From Sesamum alatum (Eukaryota; Streptophyta; Magnoliopsida; Lamiales; Pedaliaceae), in the NCBI GenBank assembly GCA_034509735.1, contig JACGWO010000011.1, forward strand, positions 17,273,573 to 17,337,572: a stretch of DNA of 64,000 nucleotides, written 5' to 3'. The notes under the pieces are model-generated. The model had not been told where the DNA came from. It made no database searches and saw only the letters and a program-made list of their open reading frames with translations. A program made the translations under genes and the position numbers. The number at the start of each line of letters is the position of its first letter. The stretch's first letter is position 1. Positions 23,477 through 35,008 of the stretch are shown here, in pieces.

Positions 23477-25758
23477 TGTTGGAATAGGTGACCAGAAAGC
23501 CACTTGGATTGGCGGTTTTGGGAACTATTCAACAATCTTTATTAAAAGTAACTTTGTAATGATTAACTTGGTAAAGGTTCGTCAAATGCACATGTGTCTG
23601 TTGTGCTTACCGATTACGTTAATGAGATGCTTTAACCTCACAACAGATTCCCACAGACCAATTGGACAACCCATGCAGTTGGGCCGCACATTAGATGGCG
23701 CCTATGAAACCATATGATGAGGGTTGGGTCTGAAACGTTCCAAGTTGAGGACCTCGAGACTGGGCATCAAGAGTCCTATGGAGACTTGCACTAAGAGTCA
23801 TATTCATTGCATGAGTACCGTGTTTGATCAGCGATAGGCGTGTGATGCCTATACAATCTTAGTAGGTTGGTCGACTGGGGTCGAGGCGATCGAACTGACT
23901 CGCGGGGATCATCATATGGAAGACTTGGAGGTTTCGTATGATTGGAGTTCCCCGGTTCTGATAGTATCAGAGTAGTCCTCGGACTTGAGGAATCATGGCA
24001 GTCACATGCATACGAAGGCTGTATCTTGGATTTGGCGAGAGGTGATCATTCTGTGAGATGCTCATTATAAGCCTTGTCCAGTGCAGTCAGAATGTGTAGT
24101 AAGGATGGTGGGTTTCAAGAAGAGGATCTGTCCCCTGTCAATATGTGACAGAGGTATCTCCTGTACACTCAGAGACACGTTAATGCTGCTTAAAGTTGTG
24201 GCCATAGTCGTTGATCAAGCAGGGAATGGTTCCCTGCGTCAATGCAATGAGGCATGCGTAGTCTCAAGTATTAAGTATAGTTACCTAGTCAAGGATGGGA
24301 ACCGACGCCCAATTCCATACCCTAAACTAAGGCCGGGAGACGATAGACGAAAGGACCGTACCCGTACAAAATCAGTGCCTAAATGTTAACGCCAACATTC
24401 ACCTAGTCTCAGTGCCATGGACTGTTGCTAGACGGCCACCCATGGTAACGGGCTTCTATTCGACACGCGCCCAAGTCTAGCTGAGGGTGAACGTAAAGGC
24501 TCACACACAAATCACCGAGGAGGTGTAGGAATTGACTTGGAGTCAATTTCGAAAGATGATAAATAATTAGATTATTTATGGAATAGTCCATTGGATGGAC
24601 AACTGATATTGTATCGAGCCCTCGATTAATTGATAGATGAGATTTATCAATTAAGTAGAGATTAGAGGTTTGACTCTACTAATTGGATTAAAAAGATCCA
24701 TGGGCATTATTTAATTGGACCTTGAATTAAACTAGATTTATTTCTTGGGCTTTTTGTAATTGGATTACAATAAAACCGGTCCATTAAATCTTGGCCCAAG
24801 AGCTATATTAATTCCACTTTTGGAATTAGGAGAAGTTGGACTTCTCCTAAAATGGATGGCCTTGATTGATGTAGTTGACTTGTTTCTTTTCAGAAAGGAA
24901 CAAATCAACTCCAATCAAGCCTCCTCTACTTGGTATGATTTAATTATACCTTGTAAAGTGGTAGACTTGATTGAAGATTAATGGGAATTGATTGGAATGT
25001 ATCTAGACATCCTTGGATGAACCTAGACACATTCCAATGATCACATTAATGATCCAATCAAGCCTCCTTTACTTGGTATGATTTAATCATACCTTGTAAA
25101 GTGGAAGGCTTTATTGAAGACTAATGGGGATTGATTGGAATGTATCTAGACATCCTTGGATGAACCTAGATACAATCATCAATAAGAGGATTAATCATTA
25201 TTCATCTTTTTCTTGTAAAAAAGAATAAAACTCTTATATATCTCTATCTCACATTTTTGGCGCCTCTCTTGCTATCTATCCCTCTCACTTTGTTGCTTCA
25301 TTGATCTAGGATCAATTGAAGAACAAAGCTAGATTAAGAAGGATACACTAATACGATAGTGTAATCCTTGTCTTCATCTCATCTTCTTAGGTTCGTTTTT
25401 CTCTAGCAAGAAAAACGTGACTTCTCCCAGTGTGATATAAACTACGTTAGAGGATTCATACGTTTAAATCTTGGTGAACGTTTGCCATCCATTCGAGAGG
25501 GAACAACGCTAGTAGCAGTGCACGGAAGATAACTACAAAGGTAAACCCCGTTTATTTATATGTTGTTCTCTTTATGATTGTCTATGTGCCCTATATAATA
25601 TACTTGCTTTACGTTATCATATTCTACATCGAACGCCCGGTTGAGCACCCAAGGGAACATCTCTTGGGACGTCTTATAATGATATGCATTTTAAATACCG
25701 TTAAATTCTGCATTTCTCACTTCGGCTCGCGCTCCCGGGCAGATCCGCTTGTCTTTCA
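23477..25758 (+). repeat. 3' LTR of the nested copia (2.28 kb)
   Basis: A direct copy of 18561-20847. It retains the roughly 40-bp segment 24018-24057 missing from the 5' LTR and carries the same 143-bp tandem duplication (24920 and 25063). The end at 25758 is set by the agaaa target duplication. Confidence 0.9.
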
Positions 25759-25763
25759 AGAAA

Positions 25764-26110
25764 CCCACTCCTGATTTTGACAGCCTTTTAGCTAAAGCAA
25801 CCAGTACATCAACATGGAGGAAGCTCGGATGTCCAAAAGGGAAAGTCGGGGATAGAAGAGAAAATGAACAAAAGTGGAGGGGTCCACAAGAAGTTTCCCT
25901 CTCAGAGGGGAGTTCCTGTGTACACGTCATTGAATACTCTCATCTCCTAGGCCCTCTTGGCAGTATAAGCAAGGGGCTGTTACACCGACCATGAGGAGCA
26001 TGAGAGGGGCCTATGTAGTCTAAGTCGGATAAGTTTTGCCGATTCCACAATAACTATGGCTATACTACAGATGAATGTCGACACTTGAAGAGAAAAATAG
26101 AATAGCTAGT
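25764..26110 (+). pseudogene. gag of the Tat element, second part with zinc finger
   Basis: Coding resumes immediately after the nested element with PTPDFDSLLAKA, which continues the Gag core. Downstream, about 26034-26095 encodes FCRFHNNYGYTTDECRHL, the single C-x2-H-type zinc finger of Tat Gag proteins; the usual GH appears as GY. A frame change lies between the core and the finger. Confidence 0.8.
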
Positions 26111-26379
26111 ATCTTAAGAGTTCGTATGTCGAGAGAAATTTCAGAGCACAGGGACCTATGAGGAAAGAAACCGATAAGGGAAAGGATTCCCAAAAGGGAG
26201 GCACCGAATCCCCCCAGCCCGAAAAGCATAGGGGGAGTCCCCCAAGAGGTCCGAATAAGGACAACGCACCACAAAAATGGGTTATTCATATGATATCCAG
26301 GGGTCCCCTGCATGGGGACTCCCACAACGCCTGAAAGAGCACGGGTTCAGGAGGTTGCAGGGTGCTTAGCTGAGGGGGT

Positions 26380-26916
26380 GTGGGGAGTCAATGCTCTGCC
26401 CAGCATCCCCATCATCCAATTCTCACAGGGGAGAAACTGGCCACAAAACTCCCCCATAGAGATGCATTGGTGATCACGGCCACAATAGCAAATTATGCGG
26501 TCAGTCGAGTCTTTGTAGACTCGGGAAGCTTAGCGGACATCTTATTTGGAGAAGCATATGACCAAATGCAGTTGGGAAAAGTTCTCCTGGAAAATATTAA
26601 CACCTTTTTGTATGGCTTTGTCGGCGAAAAGGTACATCCCCGGGGTGCAGTCACGCTTCTGTTCCTTGTAGTGGATACTCCTTTAGCTTACAATGTGATC
26701 TTGGGAAGACCTACCCTTAATACTTTTCAAGCGATCATCTTTACTTACCACATGAAAATCAAATTCCCCGTATTGAGAGGAGTAGGGGAGGTAGAGAGAG
26801 ATCAGATGCAATCACGGAAGTGCTATGTTGAGGCCGTGTGCCAAGGACAGAAGAGAGGTGTTCGAGAGTTGCCCCCTAGAGGAAGGTCACAAGCGGCAGG
26901 GACTTGGCCCCGTTAA
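26380..26916 (+). pseudogene. Aspartic protease of the Tat element
   Basis: The 178-codon open frame includes HRDALVITATIANYAVSRV followed by FVDSGSLADILF, the retropepsin active site with Asp-Ser-Gly. YNVILGRPTLNTFQAI is the second conserved block. It then runs into MKIKFPVLRGVGEV and RKCYVEAV, typical of the Tat protease-RT linker. This is the best preserved piece of the polyprotein, but it is not in frame with the Gag zinc finger or the RT. Confidence 0.88.
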
Positions 26917-27129
26917 GGAGTCCGAGCGACAAGAACCCCCCTGCGAGGGAGATCTTGCGCAGGGAGGGGAACACACCAAGGTTCTCCTGGTCGAAGAGCT
27001 ACTGGTCATAGAATTGGATCCCCATATCCCTAGAAAGACCACACCGGGTAGGTTCTCAACTGTCAGAGGATCTCTGGGAGGATCTAATACAATTCCTGTG
27101 GAAGAATCTTGATATCTTCTCCTGGTCCC

Positions 27130-27850
27130 CTAAAGATCTGAAGGCATCAACCCTACGGTCATCATCCACCACCTCAACATTGACCGTCTGAGAACATTAG
27201 TTACAGAAGAAAAGGCACTTCGGCCCAGAGACGGACCGAATTATCCAGGCGGAAGTGGAAAAGCTTTTGAAGCCAGGTCATATTCAGGAAATACAATTCC
27301 CTGTGTGGCTTTCGAATGTGGTTCTCGTTCCCAGGCCTCTAGGGAAATGGAGAATGTGTTCAGGGATCTCAAAAAAGCTTGTCCAAAGGATTTCTACCCC
27401 TTGCCACGAATCGATCAGCTGGTTGATTACACATTCGGTTGTAAATTTCTAAGCATGATGGATGCGTCCTAAGGATATCATCAGATCATGCTCGCTCCCG
27501 AGGACCAAAAGCGAGTTAGCTTCATCACTTCGGCATGAACATTTTGCTACGTAGCCATGCCTTCTGGTCTCAAGAATGCCGGGGCCACATATCAATGCCT
27601 GGTGGATAAGATATTCCGACCATAGGTAGGCCGAAACATGGAAATGTATGTGGACGACATGTTTGCAAAAAGTAAAAAAGTACAGGTGCATATCCTAAAC
27701 TTAGAAGAAACCTTCAACCTTCTCAGAAGATATCGACTAAAATTAAATCCAGCCAAATGTGCTTTTGGTGTGGGAGGCGGGCATTTTCTAGGGTTCATGG
27801 TTATAGAGAAGGAGATCAAAGCCAATCCCCTCAAAAAATCAAAGTAGTAT
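27130..27850 (+). pseudogene. Reverse transcriptase of the Tat element
   Basis: Recognisable RT blocks, in several frames: HIQEIQFPVWLSNVVLVP, FRDLKKACPKDFYPLPRID, FLSMMDAS-stop-GYHQIMLAPEDQKR, MPSGLKNAGATYQ, and MYVDDMFAKS with the catalytic Asp pair at 27653-27658. KLNPAKCAFGVGGGHFLGF follows. In-frame stops (27470s, 27530s and 27624-27626) and frame changes make it non-functional. Confidence 0.92.
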
Positions 27851-27879
27851 TGGATATGAAAGCCCCCATTAACGTCAAC

Positions 27880-28260
27880 GAAGTACAGCGACTCACGGAG
27901 GGAATAATAGACGGGGGGGAGTATGATATAGCCTTCGAAGAACTCAAGAAGTACCTGCCCGAGCCCCTCTTAGTCAAACCTTCACCAGGGGACACCTTGT
28001 ATGTCTATCTCTCTGCCACAACTCAGGCAGTAAGTTTCGTATTGCTATTGGAGGGGGGTGGTAAGAAGATGCCTATATACTACATGAACAAAGTCCTCAA
28101 ACGAAGCTGAGTGACGATATACTGACAATTAGAAAGTGGCTTTCGCACTAGTCATCACAGCCAGAAGGTTGAAGTTGTACTTTCTGTCCTACCCCATAGG
28201 AGTGCGTACTAATCACTCCCTCAAGCAAGTTCTAGGGAAACTCGACACGAGGACGACTAA
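27880..28260 (+). pseudogene. RNase H (first) of the Tat element
   Basis: The frame 27757-28110 passes from the end of the RT into AFEELKKYLPEPLLVKPSPG, YVYLSATTQAVSFVLL and PIYYMNKVLKRS. These correspond to the standard Ty3-gypsy RNase H. The usual YSPLEK... continuation is broken by stops after 28110. Confidence 0.8.
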
Positions 28261-28374
28261 TTAAATGGGCCATAGAGCTAAGTAAGCATGACATAACATA
28301 TCTTCCTCGAACAACAATAAAGGCCCAGATACTAGTAAACTTTATGCGCAAAACAACATTTTTGTTCCCAGTGA

Positions 28375-28800
28375 GAGGCACTGGCTACTACATGTAGATG
28401 GATCCTCCACTGCTCAGGATGGCAGGCTTGGTTATCCCCTCACCTAAAGGGGTGGATTTGGAATTCGCTACCAAGTTTGGCTCCAAAGCCTCCAACAATG
28501 AGGCCGAGTAAGAGGCCTTAGCTCTGGGGATGAAGATAGCCTGGGAGGCCGGGCGTGCCAGCTAATGGCATACTCCAACTCCCAACTCATTGTAAAGCAA
28601 ATAGAGGGAAGCTATAAGGCTAAAGAAGATACTATGAGACAGTACCTTCGAAGGATAGAAGAATGGAAAACAAAGTTTGATGACTTCAAACTTATCAAAA
28701 TCCCACGGGAGGAAAATGCAAAAGCCGACTACCTATCTAAATTGGCATGCACCTTGGAGGACTATAAAACTCGGCAGATGACCATCCAGTATCTCTTGCA
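28375..28800 (+). pseudogene. Second, archaeal-type RNase H of the Tat element
   Basis: HWLLHVDGSSTAQDG at about 28380-28425 gives the catalytic Asp. ASNNEAE-like remains (a stop at 28510) and MAYSNSQLIVKQIEGSYKAK follow, then PREENAKADYLSKLA. A second RNase H of this kind after the first is diagnostic of the Tat lineage. One or more frameshifts separate the halves. Confidence 0.85.
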
Positions 28801-28917
28801 AGCAGGCTCCCTCTCAGAAGTTCCAACGGTGCAGCAAGAGGGAGATTGGAGGCAGGTCAAACAAGCTTGGTTGAAGCATGGCCATATCTCGAAAGATCGG
28901 TGGAAGTGGCCCGACTA

Positions 28918-30040
28918 AAAAGAAGTGCCACTCATTTCCTACTATATGGTGACACACTATACAAGAAATCCATCACGCATCGTTTGTTGAGACACCTCTC
29001 CCAAGTGGAGGGAATGCATGTCTTCAAGGAAATTCATAGAGGGTACTGACGATTGCTCATAGTAGCATTGGACTTAGCCAACAAGACTTTGATTGTCGGA
29101 TACTTTTGGCCTACCCTAATGCAAGATTCTACATCCCTAGTTAGGAGGTGCAATAAGTGTCAAAAGGATGCCTCTCTCATCCACCAATCAGCCGAGCCCC
29201 TCACTACTTTACTAGCTCCTTGCCCATTCGCACAATAGGGAATGGATCTGGTAGGGCCTTTGCCTTTGGCCCCAGGGCAGAGGAAGTTTCTGTTGGTGGC
29301 CATAGATTATTTTTCCAAATGGGTAGAGAAGAAGCCACTCACCCGCATTACTGATGGAGAAGTTATGAAGTTTATTTGGAGAAACATAATTTGTCGCTTC
29401 GGTGTCCCGGGGAGATCATTTTTTACAATGGAATAAAGTTCCAGGGATAAAAAATTCAGGATTGGTGCAGAAGGTTGTGGATCAAACAAAGATTTACATC
29501 CGTAGCACACCCTCAGGCCAATGGACATGTGGAAGTCACTAATAGGACTCTAGTCCAAGGACTCAAGAAAAGATTAGACAAAGCCGGGGGCAATTGTGTG
29601 GAAGAATTATCCAGTAGCTTATGGGCTTATCGAACCACCCCAAGAAACCCCACGGGGGAAAGCCCATTTTCTTTAGTATATGGAACGGATGCAGTAATCC
29701 CAGTAGAGGTATGCCCTCGCATAGGATCTTGTTCTACTTTGAGGAGGACAATGATAGCCTGCTCAAAGAAAGCCTAGATCTCATAGAGGAGCTACGAGAA
29801 AGAGCATTCATTCTAATGCAGAGGTACAAAAGCTTGATGATCAAGGCTCATAATTGCCTTTTCAAACTTTGGGATTTCCAAGTCGGCGACTTAGTACTCC
29901 GGAAGGTAGAAGCATCTAAACCAGAGGGAAAAGTGGACCCTGCGTGGGAAGGACCCTACAAAGTAACGGGCATACTGGGTCGAGGAGCATATGGGCTAGC
30001 GGATGAGGAAGGAATCCCCCTCCTCGGCCTTGGAACATAG
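28918..30040 (+). pseudogene. Integrase of the Tat element
   Basis: The zinc-binding region (RRCNKCQKDASLIHQSAEP), the core start MDLVGPLPLAPGQRKFLLV with its Asp, DYFSKWVEKKPLTRI, and PQANGHVEVTNRTLVQGLKK with the catalytic Glu are all visible. The C-terminal part ends QVGDLVLRKVEASKPEGKV and WEGPYKVTGILGRGAY. The second catalytic Asp block (normally SDNG) reads SFFTME here, so that residue is lost. Several stops and frame changes are present. Confidence 0.9.
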
Positions 30041-30062
30041 ATAACCTCAGGAAGTTCTTTCC

Positions 30063-30150
30063 ATAAGCTCCCTCGGTGGAGCCCTCTCAGAAATAAAGTT
30101 CTTCAGCGAGTTCCCTCAGAAATAAGCTCCCTCAGCGGAGCCCTCTTAGA
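30063..30150 (+). repeat. Short degenerate tandem repeat after integrase
   Basis: Three imperfect units of about 25-30 bp built on 'agctccctc.g.ggagccctc' and 'agttccctcagaaataa' follow the integrase stop. They mark the start of the non-pol 3' region. Confidence 0.7.
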
Positions 30151-30430
30151 TATGATCTGCCCAAAAGTCGAGATCCAGTAAATCAAAACTTTATCACATA
30201 AAGCCTTCTTAGCAGGTATCAATAAATTACTTTACAAAGTTAACTCGTGGTTACTTATTTTGTATTCGCCCCAGGAAATAGAGAGAAGGGTTTAGGGGTA
30301 AGACCTCTACCCTGTTATGACTTCACCCCTACTCAGGTACACACTCCAGATTCTTAAAACACCTCATTCTTTTACATACAAAACCCGCAAGGGTCGAAAA
30401 GAAGCCCTGCCTCCGGGAGTAGGCACATCT

Positions 30431-30467
30431 CTCTCTCTCTCTTTCTCTATCTCTCTCTCTCTCTCTC
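30431..30467. repeat. CT microsatellite
   Basis: Interrupted (CT)n stretch inside the Tat 3' region. Confidence 0.9.
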
Positions 30468-30958
30468 CTCAAAATATAAGCCCTGACATTGAGCAGGCAT
30501 TTGGAGCATAATATAAAGCCCTGTTTAAACGAAGGCAGTTAGCTCAAATAAAGCCTAATCATACCAGAGCCATAGAAACAATCTTTCTTTTTTCTAACTC
30601 TACTAAGTGGTCATTCTATGCATGCAGCAACTACTTCCGGACATATTAACAAGAAACATGAACAAAGTATAGTAAGCGGGACACCCCACAAAATCAAGCA
30701 CCTATCAGCAGGGAAGGTCTCAAGCACACAACAGAAAGCAAATCAGTAGAAGTTAAAGCAACTAAGGGCAACAATCCCTGGTTAGAGCAAATAGCCGAAG
30801 ACGCAGGCATTAAGACCCCTAGCTAAACTGGATGAGTGCCAACATTAGTCAAAAACAAAATAAAATGTTTCATCCCCACCATTGGTGGGGGAATGGAAAG
30901 CAGAGAAAAAAAAAGAGTATTTCATGGGTGGGGGGAAGTACATCTCAATCATTTTGCC

Positions 30959-33231
30959 CTATAGGGGGGGTCTTCTCCTCTCCCTCCAGCACGTCCTCCT
31001 CAGCAGCAGGAGCGGCAGCTTCAGCAGGCTGCTCCTCAGGGATAGGGGTAGCAGGTTCAGGCTCTGGGACGGGGACAACTTTCTCACCAGGCTCCTTCGC
31101 TGAAGTCCCCTCGAAATGAGCGGGGGGAGGGGGGAGGGTTTCACCTCCTCCATCCCCAAGGCCATTATCACGTCCAACTCTTCCTCTGAGCGGAAGTGAA
31201 CAGACATGTTAATTAAAAATCTAAGGATAGGAGTAAGAACAACAAACAACCTAGTTAGCTTGGTACCTGAGATCGCAAGGGGTGACTCGGCGTTAGGGGC
31301 CGGCGCAGCAAAAGGGTCTGGGGTCCCCTCCAGAATTGGTTCAAAGTCCAAGAATGAATCCTTTACCCCCTTAGGGGGATACCATTGGGTGGCAAACTGC
31401 CCTTGGCAGGCCCTCAAGCTATACCCCAAGGGCCCGATGATTCGCCCCACCTCCTGCTTGAAATCCTCCAACCTCTTAAACTCGATGAGGTGGCTCTCCT
31501 AATAGGCCTCCAGATATTGACACCCCTCCGTCAAGTGAGGAAAGTCCGAGAGGCCTACTCCCTGGCCTTAGTCAAGGCGATAGATTGGCTCTCCATCATA
31601 GTTAGGAGTTGCTAATGCAGCTACTCCACCTTGTCCTCAACCGTCTGGGCCTTCTCCTCAGTATCTGAGCCCGCTTCTGGGCGGCCTTCTTGGCCTTGGT
31701 CACCTCAGCCGCTAGATGCCCCACCTTCTTTTCCAGCCTCTTCCGCTGGCCATCCGAGGGAGGAGGAGGAGGAGGAGGACCTGGGGACGGGAGATGACCT
31801 TCCCAGAATCGCGTTCACCTAAGAAAAAGTCAGCCTTGGTAAGCACATTAGAAAACAGAGACCGAAAAAAGAAAAGGGTATGATATTACCTTTGCATGAT
31901 AGCATGAGAGGAGCCCCAACAGGTCTTATCGGGGGGTGGAAGATAAAACCCTTCTATCTCTTAGGAGCAAGGCCTCCATCAAGAAGTCCACCGACAGGGA
32001 ATATTCCCCTTTAGGCTCCTTCACAAGAGAATGGTGAGGGCACAGGCCCCGCTCAGGAGCGAACCACTGGCGGTGAGGGGAGAAGTTGTTGGTGTCCCGA
32101 GATGGAGGTGGCGGAACTAGGGGTGATCGCCCCTGAGCGAGTAGGCACTTGCAGTGGGACCGCCGAAGAGGAGGCCCCCTTGGCCTGTTTGGAGGAGCCC
32201 TGAGGGGCGGAGGCGGCACGCTTCCCCCTGGAGTCGTAAGAGGTGGGAGTCCGTGGAAGGCCGGCTAGGGGACGTCGCCTGCCTACCCCTAAGCCGCTGT
32301 GCAGACCACTTCGCGGATAGTTGCTGAACATCATGCTTTCTATGAAAACAAGGAAAACAAATCAACCACCAACATAAAGCATAAATGGGAGATTCATAAA
32401 AGCATGAAAAAGAAAATGATAAATATCCAGTGGCTCCTCCAAGGGGACCACTTTAGGGTTGAGCCTGAAGTGAGATAGGAACCTCTCTTCTACCAAACTC
32501 CGGCAATCATATGGTCGGGAGTTGAGATCTTCAATGAGGGCGGTCAAGACGGGTGCCCTATCACGTATGGAGAAGGAAACTAGTGTAGGAAGGTCATAGG
32601 CAGGAACTGCATACCTCGACAAAGGGAGAAGTGAGAAACCCCAGCATCTGACTTTTTTCAGTTGAAAATGGGACAAGAAGTTCTGACCCGTGGGGAAGGG
32701 GCCATGGTATTTGAAAATCATGGCAAAACCAGCCAAAAGATGGAAAGAGTTTGGGGATAATTGATTTAAGGGGACCCCAAAAGTACGGGCAACGTCCTCA
32801 TAAAAAGGACGGTATTGGGAAACGAAGGCCCACTTTTAGCTAGGCCGAAAAGAAGCACAGGCAGTTAGGAGGAGGAAGATCAGGCTGACTATCGGGGGAA
32901 GGAACGATAGGAACATGGTTGGGGGGAATGTAGTATCGGCCATAAGGGCTTCCAGGTCTAGAAGACGAAGGGTGGAGGAGGCACCCTCTAGGAGAATGGG
33001 GCTGGTCATCCTCTGCCCTCCCCCGCCAGTGATAGGAGGCTCCGCCTCTTCACCGGCAGAGGAGTCCGCCACCTCCTCCTCCTTTTCACTCGAACCCTCT
33101 CCTTCGCCAGAGGATTCATCATAAAAGGCAACGAGACCCTTCCGCCGCCTTCTGAATACTCCACCGGTGGGCTCATCCATAAGTGGAGGTTCCAGAACTT
33201 GGCCCCCTAAAGGTGGCCTTGCAGGCATCAT
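30959..33231 (-). pseudogene. Antisense extra ORF of the Tat element (PF04195-like, 'putative gypsy type transposon')
   Basis: Transcribed against the element. The minus-strand frame opens at 33231 with an acidic Ser/Glu-rich segment (DESSGEGEGSSEKEEEV). One stop follows (near 32836), and in the same frame come FVSQYRPFYEDVARTFGVPL, QLSPNSFHLLAGFAMIFKYH and SHFQLKKVRCWGFSLLPLS. The pattern matches my memory of Pfam PF04195. After a possible intron boundary near 32342-32365, proline-rich and coiled-coil-like pieces (RKRLEKKVGHLAAEVTKAKK) lead to a C-terminal frame 30959-31471 (MEDFKQEVGRIIGPLGYSLR). Antisense extra ORFs here are known for some Tat elements; the function is unknown. Confidence 0.7.
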
Positions 33232-33762
33232 CGCCCATCTATTGCTCCCAAATCAACCGCACAAACTCATTAGAGGAAACTATTTTTTTCATTTTTCAAA
33301 AAGAAAAACCCTTTTTCCAAAAGAATAGAGAACTCACAAAATCCAAGAAAAAGAACGAAAAGGCTTAAAGATGAAGACACTTACAAAGAACAAGAACAAG
33401 GAGCAAAAAAATCAAGTTAGTTTTCTCTCCCTCCGAAATCGTTGGGGGTAAGAGTGGGAAAAGAGTAAGTTTTGGAGGAGTAAAAAAACAGGTGAAGAGA
33501 TGGCTCGCCAACGTTACGCGCCTGCACGCTAGGTAACCGCCAGAGATTGGGCGGTTACCAACACCCAAGGAGCGGTTTAGCAAATAAGCGCTCCCTCCTT
33601 TACAAAGGCGCCAGCCTACGCGCCCAGAGTACGAGGTGTTTCGCATCACAGCTATCAAATCTCTTACATTAGCGAGCAACCCTAGAGGACTGCCCTTTGT
33701 TTAACTATGAGGACTCCTCTGAGAAAGTCTCTACTCTCAGAAGGATGGTCACCCTCCTTCTC
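33232..33762. other. Tat 3' region between antisense ORF and polypurine tract
   Basis: No convincing domain. If the antisense ORF is expressed, its promoter should lie here, on the minus strand. The minus-strand frame 33365-33679 has no recognisable similarity. Confidence 0.5.
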
Positions 33763-33775
33763 AAAGTGGGGGTAC
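33763..33775 (+). other. Polypurine tract of the Tat element
   Basis: aaagtgggggtac lies just before the 3' LTR at 33780. Confidence 0.75.
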
Positions 33776-33779
33776 TGAA

Positions 33780-34447
33780 TGATATGGCTAAAATCGGGTA
33801 AGCCCAACACGGACCAAGTAGGCTTGGCCCCAAAGAGAACGAAGCAGCCCAAGGCTACCAGGCCCACAACCTCGCCAGGCTAAGCCCGATGAATGATTAG
33901 CCCCGTCTCGTTCAGTCCAGCCCGAGACCCAAGGTACGAAGACTGAAGGTCACGAAAGCAGCCAACAAGGCCAGGGACTACCAATGCATCGTCTGACGTG
34001 GACCAACACACGGACTCCGAGAAAGGCGCGATGAGGAGTTGGGCACCCTTATCCGCAGCTTCCACGTGGGGTTGGGGGGATTATCAAACTACATTCCTTA
34101 ACTACCCAGGAGTCCTCACCCACCTGCCTTCTTAGAGTCCTCACTGTGACAGGCTCCTCACCCTAAGAGGACTCTTTTTGCCTATAAATATAAGATCTTT
34201 TCCCTAAACGGGTAACATATTTTTTGGATCTCATTGCACACTCGTTTCATGCTATACCTAACGCAACCACACTCTTCATTCTTTTCGTGCTTTTTCATTA
34301 TCTTCTTTTTTTAACAAAATTACTGACTTTAGCGTTGGAATGCTAACGCATCTTTTGCAGGTTCCCTTTTCTGCGTAATTCAGTACTTGGACAAGGATCC
34401 TCCGACGCTAAGTTATCCTCTTGACCGAGCATATTTTGCTCACATCA
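33780..34447 (+). repeat. 3' LTR of the Tat element
   Basis: A 668-bp direct copy of the 5' LTR. Its TATA box (tataaata, 34183-34190) points rightward, towards NYC1, whose ATG lies about 820 bp further on. The 3' end is fixed by the atatt duplication. Confidence 0.92.
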
Positions 34448-34452
34448 ATATT

Positions 34453-35008
34453 AGTATTATAATTAAAAGTATCTTAAAGTTAGCTAATGAACTTATTTAC
34501 TTTTGTAATCTTCTATTGTATATCAAGATTTTAAATAATTTATTGAACACTTTTTAATGAATTTTTGTACAATTTAATATATATTTTTATAAAAAGATTT
34601 ATGTTGTTGCGTGTGCATTGTACTAGTTTAAATACAACGACCTAATCCAAACTAAATTCCCCTTAAACGTGATGTAGGGCGATTGATGTGGCCTAGACGG
34701 AACCGAAGCCAACCCTTCCCTTAGACGCGACAAGGAGCCAACACTGCCACGTTTCGTAGCAAGCGTGGAGATGAGGTTTTGCTCTAACGTGTGGTAATCA
34801 CACTCTCTTCTCTCTTTCTTTCTCCACTACCTAACTTTGTTGTCCTAATCCTCGCCAGATATTTGTTACTCTCAAACCCGTCCAAGAACGCGAAAGTTAC
34901 GTCTATCTCCAAATCCTTAAAGATTGGAGCGCATTCTTAATGAACCAACTCTCAGAATTCCCAATATCTCTACGAAAATAGAGCTACTATTACTTGTGAT
35001 TATCTACA
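34453..35008 (+). promoter_or_regulatory. Upstream region and 5' UTR of NYC1
   Basis: This is the only sequence between the Tat 3' LTR and the NYC1 start codon, so it must hold the proximal promoter and leader unless the LTR supplies transcription. An ACGTG core (ABRE-like, 34787-34791) and CACGTT (34748-34753) are present. NYC1 of other plants is induced by ABA, darkness and senescence through ABRE/G-box-binding factors, so these sites are plausible but unproven. I see no clear TATA box close to the ATG. Confidence 0.45.

Larger units (their letters stand above)
18561..25758 (+). mobile_element. Ty1-copia element nested in the Tat gag, internally deleted
   Basis: LTRs of 2287 bp (18561-20847) and 2282 bp (23477-25758) begin tgttggaatag and end in ttca. 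The host 5-mer agaaa is duplicated on both sides (18556-18560, 25759-25763), which proves insertion into the Tat gag. The internal region is only 2.6 kb, about half the copia norm. It begins with an initiator-Met type primer site and contains decayed copia integrase pieces, so most of gag and the RT are lost. It must be younger than the Tat element. Confidence 0.92.
17139..34447 (+). mobile_element. Full-length Ty3-gypsy retrotransposon, Tat lineage, with nested insertion
   Basis: Two 668-bp LTRs (17139-17806, 33780-34447) in direct orientation begin tgatatggct and end gctcacatca. The 5-bp repeat atatt flanks the unit (17134-17138, 34448-34452). Inside, in order, are a primer-binding site, gag, protease, reverse transcriptase, RNase H, a second (archaeal-type) RNase H, integrase and a 3.7-kb 3' region with an antisense ORF, then a polypurine tract. 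The dual RNase H and the extra 3' region are hallmarks of the Tat lineage. Without the 7.2-kb nested element the length is about 10.1 kb. All coding regions carry stops or frameshifts, so it is inactive. Confidence 0.93.

Noticed and set aside
30959..33231. Plus-strand ORFs at 30832-31119, 31206-31502 and 31385-31615
   Set aside because: Opposite to the antisense ORF, which gives the domain-like translation; the plus-strand frames look like shadows.
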